A stretch of DNA of 64,000 nt from assembly GCA_947069175.1 (NCBI GenBank), contig CAMTDV010000017.1:49919137-49983136 (forward strand). The letters are read 5' to 3'. How positions within the stretch are numbered: position 1 is the first letter of the stretch; the number at the start of each line of letters is the position of its first letter. Below are positions 34,130-44,770 of this stretch, piece after piece. The notes beneath the pieces are model-generated. The model was not told the DNA's origin. It worked only from the letters and a program-made list of their open reading frames with translations, and did no database searches. Position numbers and translations under genes: made by a program. Source of the DNA: Scalesia atractyloides. Lineage: Eukaryota > Streptophyta > Magnoliopsida > Asterales > Asteraceae.

Positions 34130-35071
34130 CTCCGAATGTCACGTCAGGAGATCCAATCGTTGAACCGTCAATAGTAAACAATGTTGTTGCTGATCAGTTC
34201 CCCAATGAAGCTGCTCCTAGTCACTCTGAAGCGAGTAGTAGTGCAAGTGCTGAGGGGGAGATTCAATCAAATTTGGGAAGCAATCTCCAAGCTCCAGCTA
34301 TCCCAGTTCCAAGAACGAATATCTATCATCCTGTTGATAATATTATTGGGAATCCAAATTCCGGAGTGCAAACTCGAAGAAGTATTTCAAAGACGCAGTG
34401 TCTGTTTACTCAAATCAAGCAGGAGGAGATATACAATCTTAGCCTACATGAATGCTTTATCTCTCAGATTGAGCCGAAAAATTATCAAATGGATTTGAAA
34501 GATAACTCATGGTGTGAGGCGATGCAAGAAGAGTTAGCTCAGTTCGACAAGTTAAAGTGTGGAACTTGGTCGATCTTCCTGAGGGTGAACATGCGATCAA
34601 CATGAAGTGGGTCTTCAAGTACAAAAAGAATGATAAAGGTATTGTCATCAGAAATAAGACACGGTTGGTTGTTCAGGTTTTAAATCAAGAAGAAGGGATT
34701 GATTACACAGAGGTTTACACACCCGTAGCAAGATTGGAAGCAATTCGTTTGTTTCTAGCATCCGTTGCACATATGCATATCAAAGTCTATCAGTTGGACG
34801 TCAAGTGCTATCTGAAATTGTGTATGCATCTCAACCACCTGGGTTCGCTGCTACTAAGTCCGACAATAAGCTTTATATGTTGGACAAAGCTTTGTATGGT
34901 CTTCATCAAGCTCCTCGAGCTTGGTACGAGACTTTATCCAAGCATCTTCTGGAGCATGGGTTCACTCATGGTGCGATCGACTCCACATTATTCATTTTGA
35001 AGAAAGGGGGAGATTTTCTGATTGTACAAATTTACATGGACAATATAATTTTAGGTTCTTCAAATGAATAA
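34126..35071 (+). pseudogene. SIRE reverse transcriptase
   Basis: Starts with the linker IIGNPNSGVQTRRSISKTQC and then SWCEAMQEELAQFDKLKCGT; after a frameshift near 34560 WNLVDLPEGEHAINMKWVFK and TEVYTPVARLEAIRLFLASV; after another near 34810 MLDKALYGLHQAPRAWYETL. The catalytic motif reads YMDNIILGSS instead of YVDDIIFGS, so the second Asp is Asn. A stop at 35069-35071 separates it from RNase H. Confidence 0.9.
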
Positions 35072-35813
35072 TTGTGTCGCGAGTTTAAGAAGGTGATGAA
35101 GTCAAAGTTTGAAATGAGTGCGATGGGAGAGTTGTCGTTCTTTCTTGGTCTTCAAGTCAGTCGGGAAAAAGAAGGGACGTATGTGCAGCAAACTAAGCAT
35201 GTCCATGAAATTCTCAATAGATTTAGATTGGATGATAGCCCACCTTTCGACACACCTCTGCCGACAAATCATAAGCTGGCAGCTGATAAGGAGAAGGATC
35301 CTGAAGTGGACCCAACTCTATATCGAGCAATGATTGGCTCTCTTATGTATCTTACCGTGTCACGTCCCGATATTATGTTTTCTGTTTGTTTGTGTGCTAG
35401 GTACCAATCTACTCCAAGGGAATCTCATTTTGTTGAGGTCAAAAGCATCTTCAGATACCTGAAAGGGAAACCAAAGCTTCGATTGTGGTATCCAGCTGAA
35501 GGAGTTCTGGATTTGATTGCATACGCTGATGCAGATTTCAGAGGGGGTCCAGTCAACAGGAAATCAACCTCAGGTGGCGCACAACTGCTTGGAAACTGTC
35601 TTGTGTCTTGGCAATGCAAAAAGCAGGTTGTTGTGTCTCTATCCACATGCGAGGCCGATTATATAGTAGCTTCGAGCTGTTGTGCTCAGGTCTTGTGGAT
35701 TCAGCAACAACTAAGGGACTACGGTTTGAATTTTACTCGAATTCCAATTTTGGTCGATAATAACTCTGCCATTTCCATAAAAAATAATCCGGTTAATCAT
35801 TCACGCACTAACA
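35072..35813 (+). pseudogene. SIRE RNase H, N-terminal part
   Basis: The open frame shows the end of RT (FFLGLQVSREKEGTYVQQTK, LYRAMIGSLMYLTVSRPDIM) and RNase H with Asp in IAYADADFRGG, Glu in VSLSTCEADYIVAS and Asp in ILVDNNSAISIKNNP. It is cut after NPVNHSRT at 35813, where the nested block begins. The rest is at 56195. Confidence 0.9.
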
Positions 35814-36688
35814 TGTAACACCCCGATCACGTAATACAACAACACGCGGCAGAAATATCGAGGAGTCACGTTACAAATTGCTCAGCCAACACTGATACTA
35901 AATTGTTTCACTATCATTAACATCGTTTTACAATACAAGGAAAACATGAAGTTGTCTTTTGATTAAAGAAGTCTAAAGTCCGGATGCATTCCTATATGCA
36001 GCAAACTTGAATAATCGAAACCTGAAACATATCTGAAAACGAGACATCAACAAACAATGTTGGCGAGTACATAGTTTTGTTAGCCAGATTAATGGCAAAA
36101 AGCTTAGTGTTGCAATACTTCGACAACTACAAGAGTCGTCTATTGAAAATGGACTCTTTAAAGCCAAATAATGGCAAAAAGATTTAGTATTACAATACAT
36201 TAACTTGATTATGAAACTCGTGACAAAATAGTTTTGTATATGGCAACATGATTAATACTAAGTAATTTTTATGTCATTGAAAATTGTACTTTGTTCATTG
36301 TAATCACCTTGAGTTTGATAATAAAACTTGTGAGTGTGTTATTAGAAATCCAATCAAAGATTAATAACAACAATATTGAAAACTTGTCATAACTTACGTG
36401 AGTATTATTAGAAATCAAATCAATGATTTAAAATAGTACTTTGGTTATCCTTCTAAGAATCTAACATATAAAAATATGAAAGAATTCTACAAGGATTTGA
36501 ATATTGTACTTTGAATCAATCAACACAAAATCCTAATGTGATTTGGATAACGCTACAAGAGTAATACAATAAGAACACTTATATATAGGAAGTACCAGCG
36601 GCGTATCCACCATGTTCTTATAGTATTACACTCGTTTCGTTATCTAGATCACAACTAATCACAATAACCACATAATCATCGTCTTAGT

Positions 36689-37085
36689 CACATTGTCTTG
36701 TCATATACGTATTAAAGTACACGGAATCCATTAAAGGACTACCAATTAGTACTTTAAACATCCCATGGGTATCTAACTATAAAGATAGATAGATGCGTTA
36801 GGGATATAGTTTAGTCACTTGTCTTGTCACATTGTCTTGTCAAATACGCATTAAAGTACACAGAATCCAATAAAGGACTACCAATTAGTACTTTAAACAT
36901 CACATGGGTATCTAACTATAAAGATAGATAGATGCGTTAGGGATATAGTTTAGTCACTTGTCTTGTCACATTGTCTTGTCAAATACGCATTAAAGTACAC
37001 AGAATCAATAAAGGACTACCAATTAGTACCTTAAACATCCCACGGGTATCTAACTATAAAGATAGAAAGATGCTTTAAGGATTTG
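36689..37085. repeat. 139-bp tandem repeat, about three copies, in LTR-A
   Basis: The phrase CACATTGTCTTGTCA recurs at 36689, 36828 and 36967, so the period is 139 bp. Each unit runs through TACCAATTAGTA and GGTATCTAACTATAAAGATA. The same array is in LTR-B (44270, 44409, 44548). Confidence 0.92.
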
Positions 37086-37087
37086 GT

Positions 37088-37187
37088 AGCATATCAAGCT
37101 ATGCTTTGGTTCAGTATATCAGGCTATACGTTGGTTTAGTATATCAGGCTATACTTTAGTTTAGCATATCAAACTATGCTTTGGTTT
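37088..37187. repeat. 25-bp tandem repeat, four copies, in LTR-A
   Basis: Units follow the form AG(C/T)ATATCA(A/G)(G/A)CTAT then (G/A)C(T/G)TTGGTT. The LTR-B copy lies just before 44770, and the solo LTR inserted at its end. Confidence 0.88.
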
Positions 37188-38773
37188 AGTCACATTGAAT
37201 CATAAAGTCCTAAATCCTAATGGTGAGTCGGATAACGCTACGAAGGGTAATACAATAAGCACACTTATATATAGGAAGTACCAGCGGCGTATCCACCATG
37301 TTCTTATTGTATTACTCTAGTTTCGTTATCTAATTCACCAACAATCTCTACACATAAAAAATAACCATCGCCATCGGCGTGTAAAGCACTTCTTAGAAAC
37401 CTTAATACAAAGATAGAAGATTTAAGACTGTATTCAAGTATCCTACTAGGATCAATCTACAAAGATAGAAATATACTATAAGGATTTGTTTCGTAAGGAT
37501 TTGTTTCGTGTCCCCAATTGTCATGTATTGCATAAAAGGAATATTGCACAAAAATGCTCTTAGTAAACATATAATTGCCATACATTGTGAAAAATTGATT
37601 ACACATATGAATCACCCCAAAACATTTGGAAAACGTAAAAGAAGTGAAGCAATGTACTCGCATGGGATTGTGTATAGATCTTGTTCAAATGATATAACAA
37701 AGCTCAAAGGATCAAGAGTTCAAGTGTCAAAGTGGTTCCTAGTGTATTTGATAACTACATGTTAGTGTGTCGAACTTGAAAACGAGAGATTGGATAGAAT
37801 GAGGTATATAAACCAAACAAGAGTTGGATCTTGTAGATTATGGTTTATAATATCAAACATTCTAAATTGGAAGCAATTCAAAGAGTTTTGACTCGCTACG
37901 GCTTGCTAAAGTGGTTTACGCCACTTTAACGGGTCATAAACGTAACTATGTGTTCGGGTGGTTAAATATGTCCTATGACAAGTCTAATATGCCAAAATTA
38001 GTTTATATAAGTTGTATAATCAGTTTAGATGTCAAAACAATGCTCTTATATGTTCAAAACTAATTTAAGTGCAAAAAGGGTATTTTCGGCATTATAAGGA
38101 ATACATATTCGACTTGTCATTTGACTAACCAAACGGTATGACCTTAAGGTATAACCTCAGAGGGTTATTCCCTTTAATACTATGGTCATAATAATGGGCT
38201 TGGTCGGATCCTAAAGGTGACCAAATGGGTCGGATTCGAAAGTCAAAGCGGTAGTCAAGACCGCTCGACTTACGACCCTAAACGAGTACTAAACTAAAAG
38301 TGACGAGTTAGACATGTTTAACATGTCTAACTAAGTTTATAAAACTGATTTGGTATCAAAACAAAGTGTTTTGATAACCGAAAATAGTTCCGTCGTACAA
38401 TGCGCACTTTGCGCATTATTGACCGAAACCTTGCCTCGTCACTTCGACTAGGAAAACGTGGTAATCAGTATGCATGATCGCTATGGATCATAACCATCGT
38501 GATTACGATCACGTTGCAAAGTTCATTTGAACTTTGCTTTGACCAATTAATGGTCAAAGCTGAAAGTCAAACATTGCTTGACTTTTAGCTTGAAATAGCT
38601 AAAATGAATGAACAAGGCTAAGCTAGAACACTTACTTGTGCTCAAGGCAACCAAGGATGAAGAAAAAGACTTAGAAAACTCAGTTGGGAGACCTCCAACA
38701 AAGTGGGAGTTCTCCTCTTAGAGTTATAGAGAGAAAGGGAAGGAATGAGCAAGTTGAAATGTGAGATCAAGGA

Positions 38774-38784
38774 CCTATTTATAG
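38774..38784 (-). promoter_or_regulatory. LTR-A TATA box
   Basis: CTATAAATAGG on the minus strand, followed downstream by a CT-rich stretch (CTTCCCTTTCTCTCTATAAC). The box is kept in LTR-C (51474-51484), changed in LTR-D (55230-55240, CCATAAATAGG) and present in the diverged LTR (1370-1379). Confidence 0.65.
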
Positions 38785-39717
38785 TTGTGGAGGATGATTT
38801 GATGATCACAAGTGTCAAGGACCATTCTTGGATCATTCCACATGTTCAAAGACGTGTCAAGACCAGGCTAGAACTTGGAGATCACGAATCTTGGATTTCA
38901 AAGCTGTAAAATAGCTGTCTACCATTTTTCTGCTACAACTGGGCATCCCCCGCGCTTCGCGGGATATCTTGGGGGTCTCTCGCGTGGCGCATGGGATTCC
39001 TAAGTTTCAGAATTGGCAGAACAGGTCCCTGCAGCCTAAAACTTGTTTTTCGACGCGTTTTGGCACTTTTAACACCCGTTAACCCCATTTTTAAGCTTTA
39101 AAAGGAAGATAAAGCATAGGGATCTTGAAATATGTCCAAATATATTTCAGGTGTCGGTTCGTTTGGTCGTACGGTTGCGGTTTTCGGTTAATTACGACAA
39201 AAGTCGTAACGGACGCGCAAATGAATGCATGACGAACGATATTTTTGCATTCTAATCATTAAAATACAAGATTTTAATGATTAAACAAATTTTTGGATGT
39301 CTGTACATGTTCCGGATAGCGAAATACGTAAATTGGCATAGTTTCGCAGAATTTGCAAAATAGCCCCTGAAGTTGCATAAAGATGTTTTTGTCATTCCTA
39401 AGCCCTCAGAACTTATATCTAAGTTATGTAAAAGGGTATTTAGGGTATGTGTAGCTTATGTCCTTGTTCCAGAGTGTGCGCTGCTACGTGAATCGGCAGA
39501 CTTTCGTAGTTTGTCATAAATAGTCCTTGTGATCGAATAGGCTTGATTTGGACATACCAAACCTTTCAAAATTTTACATAAAGGATATTTAGGGTATGTT
39601 TAATTCGTGTCCTCGTCCAGATGTGTACATTGCATTAAACGGGTTACGTTTAAGTATCGGTTATCGAAATTCAAAGAAAAAGTTTTTGAAAGCTCGAATT
39701 TTTGCACAATGGTTACA

Positions 39718-39733
39718 GTCTCCCTACTTTAGG
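39718..39733 (-). other. Polypurine tract of the gag-only family
   Basis: On the minus strand CCTAAAGTAGGGAGAC lies directly upstream of LTR-A, after GGACGAAATTT. This is the standard chromovirus (Tekay-like) 3' end and fixes the LTR boundary. Confidence 0.85.
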
Positions 39734-41187
39734 AAATTTCGTCCTGAAATTTATTCGAAGGAGACCGTAGAGTGTATTTGAAATGATTGAAAGATGAGCA
39801 AAGTGCTAGATTCCAAAAATGCGGAGCATTGTTTGGTGTTGGAAATTTTGGGGGGATTCAAAGTGTGAAAAAGGATATTCAGGGTATCTTAAGGTATTTA
39901 AACCTTTTAGAACTAATGAATCTTTAAAGTGTCATCGAATGTATAAAAATTGTTTCATCGAGTGTGTAAAAATTGTTTTGTATGGCACTATGTTATACTA
40001 AGGCACTTAGTGTAAATCCATAGCAAACAAAGGGGTGTACATTCAATCCTGGCCATACGTACACGGTTTCTTACGTCCCACGAGGTACATCCCATGTACC
40101 ATGAGCATCTCATGCATAGGAGACGGGTCAACATACCTATGGCATCAAGGTCGTCACCTTTAACACCATATATACTCTCGGTCGGCTCGAATATAGTTAA
40201 TGAATGTACTCATCTCGTCCATTGCATTCAATAAACAGATAACAAATAATCACACAATAACATAATGGTCCAAGATAACATAAAACCCTCAAGTAACTCT
40301 GGTAACGTTCCGAAGAATAACACAATAAGAACACTTATATATAGGAAGTACCAGTAGCGTATCCACCGTGGTCTTATTGCGTCATACCCTTCCCGTTACC
40401 TAATCACTCTAGATTTTAAGCCACCATCTTAATAAGGCTTACTATAATTCTCATGTGTCGATCCCCGTAATTAAGTGTGCACCCATAATTACGCATTTCA
40501 TCACATGGTCCACATAGCTCCTCTTGTTAAGTAAAAGGAAACAGATAATAAGGTCGAAGTAACATCTAAATCAAATACGCATTGTCATAATCATAATATC
40601 TATTGAATCAGAACATATTTCATACTAGTAATGATAACAATACTTGTTTTGCATCCAACCAATATTTGTAGCAAGTATTTCTTTCTAGTATAAATGTTGA
40701 TATATGTTTCACACTAACCAAACTGGTAGTATGCATCATATACTAAGCGTGGATTATCACAAACAATGTAAGTATGTCATGACAATATTTTGAAACCATG
40801 TGCTATGTATGCTAGGTCAACATACTAAGCGAAAAGGTATTTGTAATCATGTGTTATACATATTAGGTTAACAAACCGTGTATGTAATGTCATGAAAGCA
40901 AAAGTAGTGGTGATAGTCACATAGTGTTCATAGAAATTGTCGTGCAGAACTTGTATGAATGCATTAATGTGCAATCACAATATGCTAAATTGCGAGATTT
41001 GGTTCCTAAAGAACAGAATCCTCGAAGTTTGTAGTTGTAAATTACACTCAGTGTAATCACATTTTAATTTGTAAATGGAATACGAATAACAAGAATGAAG
41101 AAAAACTTCTAGAAATTTATATTGTCATTTCAAGTAATATTGGAATATGTTCATTGTTTTTGGATGACAAAAAGAAAACGTAAAGGT
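39734..41187 (-). other. Internal-A non-coding region in place of pol
   Basis: Where protease, RT and integrase would be expected there is about 1.45 kb of sequence with no coding support on either strand. It holds one type-B copy of the TATATATA-loop palindrome (40301-40400). Confidence 0.75.
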
Positions 41188-42311
41188 TCAAATGATCATG
41201 AGTGCTTGATCATCAATGTGAACCTTATTAACATTGAATACTCGTCCATGAGCTAAGTCAGCATTAGCAAGTCTAGGTCAGTTTCGGTTGAAATAATTTG
41301 GATTACCACAATTGAAACATGCTCCAGCTTGGTGGCGAGGACGAGTTTGAGTAGGGGCTGCTTGGTTTTGGATATGACAGGTCGCAGCTAGATGTCCAAA
41401 AAGACCACATATTGTACACTGGCGGCATGGAGAATTTGTTGGGTGGTGATAATTGCAACGATTACACCGAGGTTGCTTTCCATGATAAAATCCCTTAAAG
41501 GGTACCGAGTTTAGTGGAATTGGTGTGGCAATCGTATAATTGTTTGAAGCCTTACGCTTACTTTTGGAAGGTTCACCCTTTGTTTCACTTGATTTCTCTT
41601 GTATAGTTCGTTTCTTGTCTCCCTTTCGAAAAAGTTTCCCTTTTCTAACTTTGGAGTCAGTTAGGGTAGCGGCTAATTCCTTAGCCTCCCTAACGTTGCG
41701 GGTTTGTTGCCAGTGTCAATATCTTGAATTGGATCAGGTAAGCCATCAATGTATTTCTCAATGGCCCGATCCAAATGTGTGACCATAGTGGGGCAGAGTA
41801 GGCTTAACTGTTCAAATCGGTCAGTGTAGGCATGGTTTTCCGCACTATCTTATTTAAGGTGATAGAACTCGGTTTCAAGTAGCCTTATTTCATGTCGTGG
41901 ACAGAATTCTTTCATCATAAGATTCCTGAATTCTTCCCACGTTTGTGCCATAGCTACTCCTGCACCTCTGTCTCTCATGACTCCGTTCCACCAAGTGAGT
42001 GCTCTCTTTTGGAAAACACTCGAGGCGAACTCTACCTTGCGCTCATTAGCACACAGAACATGGCAGAATGTGCTTTCTATACTCTCAAACCATTGTAGGA
42101 GCCCAGTTGCTCCTTCAGACCCATTAAACTCGAGTGGTTTAGCTGAAGTGAATTGTTTGTAGTTACATGGCGTAGGAACATTGTTGTTGTTGTTGTTATT
42201 GTAGTAGATTTGATTGAGTTGGGCCACAAGGTTAGGGAGTACAGCAGCTATTTGCTGAGCTATCATTGCCGCCATTTCAGCGTTCCTCGAGACGTCACGA
42301 TGAGGAGGCAT
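41188..42311 (-). pseudogene. gag of the gag-only family, copy A
   Basis: Start MPPHRDVSRNAEMAAMIAQQ at 42311, then a poly-Asn stretch, PLEFNGSEGATGLLQWFESI and FQKRALTWWNGVMRDRGAGV, EEFRNLMMKEFCPRHEIRLL: the retrotransposon gag core, Tekay-like. A TAA after FYHLK (about 41850) stops it; copy B has the same stop, copy C has Lys. Further on, in broken frames, are CHQCTICGLFGHLAATC-type zinc knuckles and GACFNCGNPNYFNRN, then a TGA where the others have Cys. The gag frame ends at about 41188 with no protease after it. Gag alone could be packaged with proteins from a related full element. Confidence 0.85.
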
Positions 42312-43394
42312 CTCGAAGAGGTAGCTGTAACAAAATAAGTTAGATTTTGGAAAATTGTTATAAATCTAAACACCATAGTGATTTGAAAATCTCAGCTTAG
42401 TATTCATTTCAAAATCGTGTTCTTGTACTTAGAAGAATAGTGTTGTGAATTTTGTTTCGAAATTTGTTTGAAAATAAACTTTTTTTATACTTTTGGATGA
42501 GAAAATACAAACCAAGTTAATGGTTTGTGTTAAAAATTTTTTACTTTTGAAAATTTATTTTTAAGATAAAAAAAATATTTTAATCGATTTTTTTATATAT
42601 ATAAAGAAACTTCGTGTATAAATCTTGAAAACTCTTATCCAAATAAATAAAATTTTGAAAATTTGGAAAGCGAAAAATAGTATTTGAAAACAAGGTAGTA
42701 TTATAAAGTGTCGTGAGATAAAAGTGAAATTTGTTTCGGATGGGTTGAATATTGTCGTAACATATTACCGAAGGTAACATGTCAGAGTAGTGTCATACGA
42801 GTAGTAGTGTTTAGGAATCGTTCGACTGATCAAGATAGATGGGTTTTCATAATGTTCGAGAAGACATGCTTTAGCCTCTAAGTGAACACTCACCCTAAGA
42901 GTTCCCAGGTAAGAGTGACTGGTCTGAAAATTCGGATTTGTACGAACACTCTAACCTTAGACAGAAAACTCGGGGTACAGGCATTCACCCTTCCGGATTG
43001 CATGAGTTCACATTATTAAATCCCAAGATTTCGATGAAAATGTTTGAGAGTAAAACATTTTGAGAAACCTTTCTGATATAATGTTTGAGATAAATAGGTA
43101 GAGAAACATTTTGTTGAGAGCGTTTGTGAAAACATTTTGAGAAGCATTCCAATGAAAATGTTGTTGAGAAAAATATTTTGAGGAATACTTTGAGGCAATA
43201 AGCCTAAGGATTTAGGATAAATCATTTAAGGATAGATGATTTGTAACTCATAGAATAATTGTGGCACGAGTAAGGATGAGGATTAGGATGGAGATCCTAA
43301 GTCTACTCATGTTCGGGCCCCTAGGAAGGTTATAGACTAGGTTAAAGGCATTCTAATAACCTAATTCCCTATAACCAGTGCTCTGATACCAATC
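42312..43394 (-). other. Internal-A leader and primer-binding site
   Basis: About 1.08 kb between LTR-B and the gag start, non-coding. The PBS at about 43380-43393 reads TTGGTATCAGAGC on the minus strand (initiator tRNA-Met), one base inside the LTR end at 43395. This PBS, the PPT at 39718 and the gag all agree on minus-strand orientation. The part at 43020-43200 is rich in AACATTTTGAGAA-like phrases. Confidence 0.8.
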
Positions 43395-44770
43395 TGTAAC
43401 ACCCTGATCATGTAATACAACAGCACACGGCGGAAATATCGAGGAGTCACGTTACAAATTGTTCAGCCACAACTGATACTAAATTGTTTCACTATCATTA
43501 ACATCGTTTTACAATACAAGGAAAACATGAAGTTGTCTTTTGATTAAAGAAGTCTAAAGTCCGGATGCATTCCTATATGCAGCAAACTTGAATAATCGAA
43601 ACCTGAAACATATGTGAAAACGAGACATCAACAAACAATGTTGGCGAGTACATAGTTTTGTTAGCCAGATTAATGGCAAAAAGCTTAGTGTTGCAATACT
43701 TCGACAACTACAAGAGTCGTCTATTGAAAATGGACTCTTTAAAGCCAAATAATGGCAAAAAGATTTAGTATTACAATACATTAACTTGATTATGAAACTC
43801 GTGACAAAATAGTTTTGTATATGGCAACATGATTAATACTAAGTAATTTTTATGTCATTGAAAATTGTACTTTGTTCATTGTAATCACCTTGAGTTTGAT
43901 CATAAAACTTGTGAGTGTGTTATTAGAAATCCAATCAAAGATTAATAACAACAATATTGAAAACTTGTCATAACTTACGTGAGTATTATTAGAAATCAAA
44001 TCAATGATTTAAAATAGTACTTTGGTTATCCTTCTAAGAATCTAACATATAAAAATATGAAAGAATTCTACAAGGATTTGAATATTGTACTTTGAATCAA
44101 TCAACACAAAATCCTAATGTGATTTGGATAACGCTACAAGAGTAATACAATAAGAACACTTATATATAGGAAGTACCAGCGGCGTATCCACCATGTTCTT
44201 ATAGTATTACACTCGTTTCGTTATCTAGATCACAACTAATCACAATAACCACATAATCATCGTCTTGGTCACATTGTCTTGTCATATACGTATTAAAGTA
44301 CACGGAATCCATTAAAGGGCTACCAATTAGTACTTTAAACATCCCATGGGTATCTAACTATAAAGATAGATAGATGCGTTAGGGATATAGTTTAGTCACT
44401 TGTCTTGTCACATTGTCTTGTCAAATACGCATTAAAGTACACATAATCTAATAAAGGACTACCAATTATTACTTTAAACATACCATGGGTATCTAACTAT
44501 AAAGATAGATAGATGCGTTAGGGATATAGTTTAGTTACTTGTCTTGTCACATTGTCTTGTCAAATACGCATTAAAGTACACATAATCCAATAACGGATTA
44601 CCAATTAGTACCTTAAACATCCCACGGGTATCTAACTATAAAGATAGATAGATGCTTTAAGGATTTGGTAGCATATCAAGCTATGCTTTGGTTCAGTATA
44701 TCAGGCTATACTTTGGTTTAGTATATCAGGCTATACTTTAGTTTAGCATATCAAACTATGCTTTGGTTTA

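Larger units (their letters stand above)
35814..39717 (-). repeat. LTR-A, full-length 3' LTR of the gag-only family (3.9 kb)
   Basis: Starts TGTAACACCCC and ends CAATGGTTACA (plus strand), giving 6-bp terminal inverted repeats TGTAAC/GTTACA. It holds two copies of the TATATATA-loop palindrome (36546-36644, 37231-37330), a 139-bp tandem repeat, a 25-bp tandem repeat, a series of hairpins and a minus-strand TATA box. It is the only complete LTR of the array. Confidence 0.88.

Noticed and set aside
37457..37765. Short ORFs on both strands of LTR-A (also 48240-48533 in LTR-B)
   Set aside because: They recur only because the LTR is duplicated; no domain is visible and they lie in promoter-bearing non-coding LTR sequence.
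42580..43225. Minus-strand ORFs in the leader of internal-A
   Set aside because: They lie between PBS and gag start, are AT-rich and repetitive, and have no recognised motif.
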